A DNA stretch of 12,656 bases from CABMGU01 sp964508495 (GTDB taxonomy: Archaea > Nanobdellota > Nanobdellia > Woesearchaeales > ARS49). Below the pieces are notes generated by a model, which searched no databases, had not been told where the DNA came from, and was given only the letters and a program-made list of their open reading frames with translations. The number at the start of each line of letters is the position of its first letter. The first letter of the stretch is position 1. Below, piece by piece: positions 8,439 through 12,632 of this stretch. Location: the NCBI GenBank assembly GCA_964508495.1, contig CAZDUA010000019.1, forward strand, positions 1-12,656, in the 5' to 3' direction. The position numbers and the translations under genes were made by a program.

Positions 8439-8454
8439 GCCAAAAAAATTTGGC
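8439..8454 (-). promoter_or_regulatory. Inverted repeat with U7 tract between psmB and fttA
   Basis: The 16-bp sequence has perfect 6-bp arms, GCCAAA and TTTGGC, around a 4-nt centre. In the mRNA it gives a hairpin whose loop and 3' side hold seven consecutive U, one base after the psmB stop and 10 nt before the fttA start codon. U-runs are termination signals in archaea, so this could lower fttA expression relative to psmB or provide feedback by FttA. Function is inferred; the arms and U7 are seen. Confidence 0.45.
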
Positions 8455-8455
8455 T

Positions 8456-9094
8456 TTAAACTTCGATCTTAATGTTCAAGTCCTTCTCGAGAACAGTCCT
8501 GACGCCCTTGCCGTCAATAACAATAACGTCAATACCGTTACCAGTGTTAACATCACGCTGCAAAGCAGCACCAATAGCCTTAACTGCGAGCTTAACGCCC
8601 TCTTCAACAGTCATGCCCTTCTTGTACAACGCCTCAAGAACACCCAAAGCGAAAACACTGCCTGAACCATCAGAAACATAATCATCAACATCAGTCGTGC
8701 TGCCATCAATGCCTAAATCCCACAAGTGATGGCCATCAGCATCAGAACCGCCTAACAAAAAGCTGACAATGCCTGGCACCATAGACATCTTACGCAAATT
8801 CATATACAACATTCCTGCCAACAAGTTAGCAGTTTCTTTAACAGTGCTCGTTCTCAATGTTGTAAGGTCTTTCAACTTAACTTCTGCCTTAATGAGCTTA
8901 ACTAATAGCTGAGCGTCAGAAACAAGGCCAGCCATGGTGACAGCCATATTATCAGTAATCTTGTGAATCTTCTGCGTACGCTTGTTAACAATAAAGCCGG
9001 CAGTTGCACGCTTGTCTGCAGCAAGAATAACGCCATCTTTGCACATTATACCAACTGTAGTCGTTCCTTTTTGCACTTTCAAATCATTTTCCAT
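8456..9094 (-). CDS. psmB: 20S proteasome beta subunit
   Basis: This is the catalytic subunit of the archaeal 20S proteasome, an N-terminal threonine protease. A 10-residue propeptide (MENDLKVQKG) precedes TTTVGI, so processing at G10/T11 exposes Thr1. In mature numbering Asp17 (AADKRA) is present. The catalytic Lys, normally 33, falls at 32 because the loop after ATAG is one residue shorter than in Thermoplasma. SDGSGS supplies the Ser129 region, and LQRDVNTG the Asp166 region. At 212 residues, length is normal. psmB leads an operon with fttA. The minus-strand promoter is strong and leaves a leader of about 30 nt, unlike its leaderless neighbours; AAGGGG 8 nt before ATG is a weak Shine-Dalgarno candidate. 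No alpha subunit is in the window. Confidence 0.97.
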   Translation of the reverse strand: MENDLKVQKGTTTVGIMCKDGVILAADKRATAGFIVNKRTQKIHKITDNMAVTMAGLVSDAQLLVKLIKAEVKLKDLTTLRTSTVKETANLLAGMLYMNLRKMSMVPGIVSFLLGGSDADGHHLWDLGIDGSTTDVDDYVSDGSGSVFALGVLEALYKKGMTVEEGVKLAVKAIGAALQRDVNTGNGIDVIVIDGKGVRTVLEKDLNIKIEV

Positions 9095-9146
9095 AAAATA
9101 ACCCCTTGAGAATCTAAACCTCTTGATATTCAGTCAAATATAGGAA

Positions 9147-9154
9147 TATATAAA
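9147..9154 (-). promoter_or_regulatory. TATA box of the psmB-fttA operon
   Basis: TTTATATA on the minus strand is preceded by the purine-rich CGAAACC, a good BRE-plus-TATA pair. Its centre is about 56 bp upstream of the psmB ATG, so transcription should start near 9125 with a leader of about 30 nt. It is the best-matching promoter in the window. The rest of the 187-bp gap up to the PIN gene shows nothing clear. Confidence 0.75.
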
Positions 9155-9251
9155 GGTTTCGGCTTCTCCAAGACTGTTTTTCGGAAGACGTGCCTAAACC
9201 AGCAATAATACCCGGAACGGCCGGAAACTCTCTGGAAAATCATTCAATACG

Positions 9252-9260
9252 CATTTTAAC
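9252..9260 (+). promoter_or_regulatory. Weak TATA-like box upstream of the PIN gene
   Basis: CATTTTAAC is centred about 26 bp before the ATG at 9282, where a leaderless promoter would lie. The match to archaeal TATA consensus is poor and there is no clear BRE. Confidence 0.3.
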
Positions 9261-9281
9261 AGGCATCCCTTCTGAAAAATC

Positions 9282-9647
9282 ATGAAAGTCTACATTGACA
9301 CAAATGTTTATCTTGATTATCTTCTAAAAAGAAAGAACAAAACAGGAAAAGACATTAGCGAACCGGCATTTGAAGTTTTCAGAAGAGCGATTGCGTGCGA
9401 GTTTCACATAATCATTTCAAACCATTTACTTAATGAGTTGCATGCGATTGTGACTGAACAGGACACCAGAATGCTCCTGCAGTTCTTGCAGAAGAAAATA
9501 ATAGTAGTTGGAGATGAACATGAACACAAAGGAGATGAAAAACACGCAATTTTGGCTCTAAATTCCGGAGCAAATTTAATTGTCACAAGAAACAAGAACG
9601 ACTTTAAAAACTCACCAGTCCAAGCCGTACTTCCTGAAGAGCTCTGA
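9282..9647 (+). CDS. PIN-domain protein, probable VapC-like toxin ribonuclease
   Basis: This 121-residue protein has the PIN layout of a small Mg-dependent RNase. D6 lies in YIDTNVYLDYL, E52 in SNHLLNELHAIV, D85 in GDEKHAILALNSGAN, and D107 in VTRNKNDF near the C-terminus. The spacing fits PIN family proteins annotated as putative toxin components. Such toxins cut tRNA, rRNA or mRNA; the target here is unknown. The only candidate antitoxin is the RHH gene on the opposite strand, whose last 11 codons and stop overlap this gene's 3' end by 36 bp. That convergent order is unlike the usual antitoxin-toxin operon. By eye it is less C-rich than neighbouring genes on the same strand, so recent acquisition is possible. 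A non-toxin PIN nuclease cannot be excluded. Confidence 0.82.
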   Translation: MKVYIDTNVYLDYLLKRKNKTGKDISEPAFEVFRRAIACEFHIIISNHLLNELHAIVTEQDTRMLLQFLQKKIIVVGDEHEHKGDEKHAILALNSGANLIVTRNKNDFKNSPVQAVLPEEL

Positions 9648-9887
9648 TACAGATATCTTTTTCAATTCGGCTTTTGCACGCTTTTGCTCTGCTTTTGTCA
9701 ACAATCGGCCTTTGCCCCTTAACATTTCCAAACCACGGATGTTTCTCTGCATTTCATATTCCTCAATTCTTTTGCGAATGGCATCACGAATGAACTCAGT
9801 CATATTAGAAAACAAACCAGCTTCAACTACTTTATTAATCTCATCCTTCATCTGTTTTTCAAGCCGCAAATGCACTAAATCTCCCAT
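9612..9887 (-). CDS. Ribbon-helix-helix DNA-binding protein, candidate antitoxin
   Basis: This 91-residue protein begins with the RHH fold: beta strand GDLVHLRL (2-9), helix A EKQMKDEINKVVEAGLF (10-26), then SNMTEFIRDAIRKRIEEYE as helix B. That is the CopG/ParD-like pattern with the S/N-x-x-EFIRDAIR signature. The remaining 45 residues are basic and helical (LTKAEQKRAKAELKK) and end FRKYGLDW; such tails often bind and block a PIN toxin. Its stop lies 36 bp inside the convergent PIN gene. The ATG at 9887 has a good TATA box about 27 bp upstream, so it is probably leaderless and may regulate itself. The structural assignment is secure; the antitoxin role is inferred from the neighbour. Confidence 0.83.
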   Translation of the reverse strand: MGDLVHLRLEKQMKDEINKVVEAGLFSNMTEFIRDAIRKRIEEYEMQRNIRGLEMLRGKGRLLTKAEQKRAKAELKKISVSELFRKYGLDW

Positions 9888-9888
9888 G

Positions 9889-9918
9889 TATCAGTTGTAT
9901 ACATTATTGATATATAAG
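9889..9918 (-). promoter_or_regulatory. RHH gene promoter with possible operator
   Basis: The minus-strand TATA box CTTATATA (9911-9918) is centred 27 bp from the ATG at 9887. Between it and the start codon lie inverted 5-bp arms TATCA (9889-9893) and TGATA (9908-9912) around GTATAC (9897-9902). That is where an autorepressing RHH dimer pair would bind. The TATA box is clear; the operator is tentative because the arms are short. Confidence 0.5.
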
Positions 9919-9923
9919 CTTTT

Positions 9924-11378
9924 CTAGTACGCCTTGGCGAATATAACAACACTCTTCGCAGGCTTCTCGCACTTAATGCACTTGGCAAAAGGCGTCTCGT
10001 GGCCAAAAGGCACGTTCAGGCATTTAACGCCCTCAGTCTCAGCCTTAATCTTCTCAGCACACTCCTGCGTACAACACCAAGAAGCATATATGATAGCTTT
10101 GTCCTTAACACCCTTCTCAAACTCCTTCCAAGTCTTAGCATGAACAGTGTTATCCGTTAAAAATTTCTTAGCCCTTTCAAACATATCAGCCTGCATTTTT
10201 TCCAACTCTGCAGGTATAACTGCAGGAAGGTCAGATAGTTTGACAAATTCCTTCTTGCCAGTATCCCTTCTGACAACAACAGCATGATTTTTTTCAAGAT
10301 CTTTAGGACCAATCTCTATTCTAATGCAAACGCCATTCAATTCGTGCTCGTTAAACTTCCAGCCCGGAGTGCAATTATCACGCACATCAACCTCAACAGT
10401 AACACCGGTCTTTTTCAAATGCTGAGCGACCTCGTGCGATTTAGCTATAACTTTCTCTTTTGAGTCTTCAAACATGATAGGAACAATAACAACATGCAAA
10501 GGAGCAACTCTCGGAGGAATGACTACGCCCTTATCATCGCCATGAAACAAAATCATCGCGCCTATTGACCTTGTTGAGAAACCCCAACTGTTCTGGTACG
10601 GCAAAGTTTTCTCGCCCTTCTCGTTCAAGAAAGAAATATTGAAACTCTTCGCAAAACGCTGACCAAGATGATGGCTTGTAGCAGCTTGAACTGCCTTGCC
10701 GCTCGGCGCCAAAGTTTCTACAGACGTCGAATAATCAGCGCCGGCAAACTTCTCATTATCAGATTTCTTGCCTTTTATCACAGGAATCGCGAGCATTTCT
10801 TCGAACACTCTGCGGTATAACTCTAGAATATCAAGAACTTCCTTTTCAGCCTCTGCCTTGCTCGCAAAAACAGTATGGCCTTCCTGCCACAAAAACTCTC
10901 GGCCTCTAAGGAAAGGAACAGGATGCTTGAATTCCCAACGCACAACGTTGTTCCACTGGTTAAGCTTTAATGGCAAATCGCGGTAAGAACGCACCCATTT
11001 GGAATACGCTTCATACATAACAGTCTCAGAAGTAGGCCTTATTGCCAAACGCTCTGCAAGCTCACTATGACCGCCATGCGTCACCCAAGCAACCTCAGGC
11101 GCAAAACCTTCAACATGCTCAGCTTCACGCTTAAGCAAACTTTCTGGAATTAATAACGGAAAGTAAGAGTTCTTCACGCCCAACTTCTTAATTTCTCCAT
11201 CAAAGAAAGCCTGCAGTTTCTCCCAAATAGCATACACTCTAGGCCTGTAAATCATACAACCAGAAACACCACTATAGTCGGCAAGCTCAGCCTTCTGAAT
11301 AACCTGAGTATACCATTCAGAAATGTCTTCTGACTTTTTTACCGTTATACCCTGAGTTGGCTCATCCTTTTTTGACAT
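9924..11378 (-). CDS. proS: Prolyl-tRNA synthetase, archaeal type
   Basis: This 484-residue class II synthetase charges tRNA-Pro. Motif 1 lies near CMIYRPRVYAIWEKL (41-55). RPTSE (114-118) and QWNNVVRWEF...RGREFLWQEGHT (141-169) form the proline-pocket loop and motif 2. GFSTRSIGAMILFHGDDKG and PPRVAPLHVVIVPI mark motif 3 and entry to the anticodon domain. The C-terminal zinc domain has C435/C436, C440, C467 and C470, and the chain ends AKAY, the C-terminal Tyr typical of this form. The start at 11378 gives MSKKDEPTQG. An in-frame extension to 11423 would use TTG and run through a large hairpin, so it is rejected. No TATA box stands at the leaderless distance. The nearest is near 11514, implying a leader of about 110 nt that would contain the structured element. 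Confidence 0.96.
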   Translation of the reverse strand: MSKKDEPTQGITVKKSEDISEWYTQVIQKAELADYSGVSGCMIYRPRVYAIWEKLQAFFDGEIKKLGVKNSYFPLLIPESLLKREAEHVEGFAPEVAWVTHGGHSELAERLAIRPTSETVMYEAYSKWVRSYRDLPLKLNQWNNVVRWEFKHPVPFLRGREFLWQEGHTVFASKAEAEKEVLDILELYRRVFEEMLAIPVIKGKKSDNEKFAGADYSTSVETLAPSGKAVQAATSHHLGQRFAKSFNISFLNEKGEKTLPYQNSWGFSTRSIGAMILFHGDDKGVVIPPRVAPLHVVIVPIMFEDSKEKVIAKSHEVAQHLKKTGVTVEVDVRDNCTPGWKFNEHELNGVCIRIEIGPKDLEKNHAVVVRRDTGKKEFVKLSDLPAVIPAELEKMQADMFERAKKFLTDNTVHAKTWKEFEKGVKDKAIIYASWCCTQECAEKIKAETEGVKCLNVPFGHETPFAKCIKCEKPAKSVVIFAKAY

Positions 11379-11383
11379 TTTAC

Positions 11384-11480
11384 ATGGGGCTGCCCGGATT
11401 ACTTGAGAAGCCGGGCTTCTCAATTAATCCGCCACACAAAGTCCATCAAGGACTATGTCCTAGCAGTATGGGGCTGCCCC
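11384..11480. other. GC-rich structured element with repeated ends (possible proS leader RNA)
   Basis: ATGGGGCTGCCC occurs at 11384-11395 and again at 11468-11479. Because it is nearly palindromic, the copies also pair with each other: 11386-11395 with 11471-11480, nine pairs and one central mismatch. They enclose a long hairpin at 11396-11430: GGATTA, one mismatch, TTGAGAAGCC, a single G, GGCTTCTCAA, one mismatch, TAATCC. A second hairpin at 11440-11454 is AGTCC-ATCAA-GGACT. An alternative stem at 11449-11461 (AGGAC-TAT-GTCCT) excludes it. The whole resembles a closed multi-stem RNA domain. On the minus strand it would form the 5' leader of proS; it could instead be a MITE-like or palindromic DNA repeat. 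Switching between stems is an inference, and no known RNA class was recognised. Confidence 0.55.
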
Positions 11481-11510
11481 CCTACCTCACCACCAGTTCA
11501 AAGGGGTGAA

Positions 11511-11518
11511 TATTATAA
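11511..11518 (-). promoter_or_regulatory. Candidate distal TATA box for proS
   Basis: TTATAATA on the minus strand would start transcription near 11489, just before the structured element. It is the only AT-rich box between proS and the zinc-ribbon gene; co-transcription of the two genes is the alternative. Confidence 0.35.
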
Positions 11519-11555
11519 TGTTGTGATTATGAGTGAATTAAGCACTATTCTGGCT

Positions 11556-11678
11556 TTATTTTTTCTTTGGCTTGTCCCATATTCTGCTGTTGCAGTTGGG
11601 GCAGGCTTTCGGCCTTCCTTCTATGCGTGGTAGCCAGTCTTGTCCGCATCTTTGGCACGTGTACTTCTTCATATTCAT
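11556..11678 (-). CDS. 40-residue zinc-ribbon protein
   Basis: This small gene encodes MNMKKYTCQRCG... with C8/C11 and C26/C29 as two CxxC knuckles. The core is CGQDWLPRIEGRP-KACPNC followed by SRIWDKPKKK. Two CxxC pairs about 14 residues apart and a basic tail are typical of one-domain archaeal zinc ribbons, which often bind nucleic acid or act as transcription adaptors. ATG codons at 11684, 11681, 11678 and 11672 are all in frame. Those at 11678 and 11672 fit a leaderless mRNA from the TATA box at 11697-11705. Its coding strand is A/C-rich, the opposite of other minus-strand genes here. It diverges from the small-gene operon and shares a repeat with that promoter. Exact function is unknown. 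Confidence 0.75.
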   Translation of the reverse strand: MNMKKYTCQRCGQDWLPRIEGRPKACPNCNSRIWDKPKKK

Positions 11679-11689
11679 CATCATAATGA
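11674..11689 (+). repeat. Direct repeat copy 1 (candidate operator)
   Basis: TTCATCATCATAATGA, identical to the copy at 11740-11755. It spans the predicted start of transcription and the first ATG codons of the leftward zinc-ribbon gene. Confidence 0.55.
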
Positions 11690-11696
11690 GGTCAAG

Positions 11697-11705
11697 TATT
11701 TAAAG
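11697..11705 (-). promoter_or_regulatory. TATA box of the zinc-ribbon gene
   Basis: CTTTAAATA on the minus strand is centred 23 bp from the ATG at 11678 and 29 bp from the ATG at 11672. It is a good archaeal TATA match. Confidence 0.65.
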
Positions 11706-11730
11706 ATTTGTGAAGTGCAGAAACACAATA

Positions 11731-11738
11731 CTTATATA
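11731..11738 (+). promoter_or_regulatory. TATA box of the rightward small-gene operon
   Basis: CTTATATA is a strong archaeal TATA match. It predicts transcription from about 11760 and a leader of about 56 nt before the first ATG at 11817. Its centre is 33 bp from the opposing TATA box of the zinc-ribbon gene. Confidence 0.7.
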
Positions 11739-11739
11739 C

Positions 11740-11755
11740 TTCATCATCATAATGA
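11740..11755 (+). repeat. Direct repeat copy 2 (candidate operator)
   Basis: This second identical copy of TTCATCATCATAATGA begins 2 bp after the operon TATA box. Here the flanks extend it to a near-palindrome with 8-bp arms, ATCATCAT and ATGATGAT, around one base. A regulator bound here would cover the start of transcription. Confidence 0.55.
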
Positions 11756-11764
11756 TGATTATTA

Positions 11765-11804
11765 GAGGCGGTAGCCCATCCCGCAAAGAACGAACTACCG
11801 CCTC
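11765..11804 (+). promoter_or_regulatory. 5' leader hairpin of the small-gene operon
   Basis: Perfect 10-bp arms GAGGCGGTAG and CTACCGCCTC enclose a 20-nt loop. The hairpin begins about 5 nt after the predicted transcription start and ends on the base before the Shine-Dalgarno GGAG. That position could stabilise the mRNA end or control ribosome access. No known riboswitch class is recognised. Confidence 0.6.
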
Positions 11805-11808
11805 GGAG
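11805..11808 (+). promoter_or_regulatory. Shine-Dalgarno GGAG of the operon
   Basis: GGAG lies 8 nt before the ATG at 11817 and touches the 3' arm of the leader hairpin. It supports this ATG as the start and contrasts with the leaderless genes elsewhere in the window. Confidence 0.6.
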
Positions 11809-11816
11809 ACACCAAA

Positions 11817-11975
11817 ATGAGTAAACCCACCTTGATGCCGAGAATGAATCGGCAAACGTTGTTTAAAACCCTTCGCATGGGCAAACCCTGCACTTCGTGC
11901 GGACTGCTCGTACAAATCGGAGCACAATGCCCAAACTGCAACGCCCTTGTTGCGCAAGCAGGGGTGAGAGTATGA
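11817..11975 (+). CDS. 52-residue zinc-ribbon protein, first gene of operon
   Basis: The protein reads MSKPTLMPRMNRQ at its N-terminus, then a basic helix-like stretch (TLFKTLRMGK). C25/C28 (CTSC) and C38/C41 (CPNC) form a compact zinc ribbon with a 9-residue spacer, and the chain ends QAGVRV. Such short ribbons occur in many archaeal, viral and plasmid proteins, so the fold is likely but the role is unknown. Start choice rests on GGAG 8 nt upstream. The stop overlaps the next start as ATGA at 11972-11975. Confidence 0.7.
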   Translation: MSKPTLMPRMNRQTLFKTLRMGKPCTSCGLLVQIGAQCPNCNALVAQAGVRV

Positions 11976-12091
11976 AATGCCAAAACTGCAATGAAAACAA
12001 ACCAGTATTAATGCACGGGCGTTGTGGCAAATGCATGATGCAAATCATCAAAGCAGACAAGAAGAACAACACAGGCCTGAGGCTACAATGA
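11972..12091 (+). CDS. 39-residue cysteine-pair protein, second gene of operon
   Basis: MKCQNCNENK carries a first pair, C3/C6, and MHGRCGKCMM a second, C18/C21. The two pairs are 11 residues apart, as in a minimal zinc finger. A basic tail (KADKKNN) follows. It has no signal peptide or membrane segment. Both ends are fixed by ATGA overlaps, which also support it being translated. A longer in-frame ORF from 11897 would overlap the first gene and is not preferred. Function is unknown; nucleic-acid binding is possible. Confidence 0.65.
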   Translation: MKCQNCNENKPVLMHGRCGKCMMQIIKADKKNNTGLRLQ

Positions 12092-12318
12092 AACAACCAA
12101 CAAAAGCTCAAATGGAAGCGGGAAGCAAAAGATGGGACAGACTCGTTAAACTCGGAAAAAAACTCAAAGCAACAAATGAACAACGCAAGAACAGAAAGCT
12201 TACTTACCAAGAAACGTCTGCCTTGTACGCCTTAATGCAAGACAGCCTTGGTGACGACATCGTAAAAGCTTTCAGTAAAGCAGATGCCAAGAAAAAGAAA
12301 ACGGAGGCGAACAAATGA
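12088..12318 (+). CDS. 76-residue basic helical protein, third gene of operon
   Basis: This protein has no cysteine. It is strongly basic in its first half (KRWDRLVKLGKKLKA, 14-28; NEQRKNRKL, 30-38) and has a mixed helix YQETSALYALMQDSLGDDIVKAF (40-62), then a lysine-rich tail (KADAKKKKTEANK). It looks like a small soluble helical protein that might bind nucleic acid. ATGA overlaps join it to both neighbours. An in-frame ORF from 12022 lies inside the previous gene and is not preferred. No family recognised. Confidence 0.65.
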   Translation: MKQPTKAQMEAGSKRWDRLVKLGKKLKATNEQRKNRKLTYQETSALYALMQDSLGDDIVKAFSKADAKKKKTEANK

Positions 12319-12632
12319 AGTGTCCACAATGCACCCAAGACTTCGCACCAAAAGGCGACTGGCAGAAAACGTGCACTAATTGCTGGAAAGCCAACAAGCA
12401 ACGTATTGAAACCAACACGCCACTAAAGCAGGATGCTGAAACCAACATTCCAGCAAAGCGGGATGTTGAATCCAGCAAACCACCACAATGGAATGTTCAA
12501 ACCAACATCTTGCGACAGTGCTTGCTCAAAATAGCAAGCCAACAACACAACACGACAACCACGCCACCCGCACAACTCGTACAATACGCTCAGGAACTAG
12601 AAAAAGAGTTCAACCAATGGAAAACACAATGA
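12315..12632 (+). CDS. 105-residue zinc-finger protein with internal repeats, fourth gene of operon
   Basis: The N-terminal domain MKCPQCTQDFAPKGDWQKTC-TNCWK has C3/C6 and C20/C23 (CPQC, CTNC) with an F-x-P-x5-WQ centre. That resembles zinc fingers in small phage or mobile-element replication and recombination proteins, though no specific family is claimed. Residues 32-65 are a 10-residue tandem repeat (E-T-N-x-P-x-K/Q-x-D/N-A/V), encoded by 30-bp units. A low-complexity HNTTTTPP segment leads to a C-terminal helix, AQLVQYAQELEKEFNQW, that could dimerise. ATGA overlaps join both ends. Unknown function. Confidence 0.68.
   Translation: MKCPQCTQDFAPKGDWQKTCTNCWKANKQRIETNTPLKQDAETNIPAKRDVESSKPPQWNVQTNILRQCLLKIASQQHNTTTTPPAQLVQYAQELEKEFNQWKTQ
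12408..12509 (+). repeat. 30-bp degenerate tandem repeat inside the fourth operon gene
   Basis: Units start at 12408, 12438, 12468 and 12498 (partial), each beginning GAA/CAA-ACC-AAC or a close variant and ending GGATGCT, GGATGTT or GAATGTT. The 30-bp period keeps frame and gives 10-residue protein repeats ETNTPLKQDA, ETNIPAKRDV and ESSKPPQWNV, then QTNI. Confidence 0.75.

Noticed and set aside
11379..11423. Extension of proS to a TTG at 11423.
   Set aside because: It would translate half of a long perfect hairpin; the ATG at 11378 gives a normal N-terminus.
11384..11480. T-box leader for proS.
   Set aside because: T-boxes are bacterial, and neither the T-box core sequence nor a specifier loop is visible.
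11384..11520. tRNA gene near the structured element (a TTCAAA loop is visible on the + strand).
   Set aside because: The stem around TTCAAA does not pair in the T-arm register and no anticodon arm or 7-bp acceptor could be built on either strand.
11403..11633. A 76-residue plus-strand frame starting at TTG.
   Set aside because: It crosses the structured element and the antisense of the zinc-ribbon gene; no domain features, and the opposite strand has four well-placed cysteines.
11863..12210. 115-residue minus-strand frame across the small-gene operon.
   Set aside because: It opposes three tiled genes with cysteine motifs and ATGA junctions; it is the antisense shadow of those genes.
12408..12509. 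CRISPR-like array.
   Set aside because: Units of 30 bp abut without spacers, are degenerate and stay in coding frame; it is a protein repeat.
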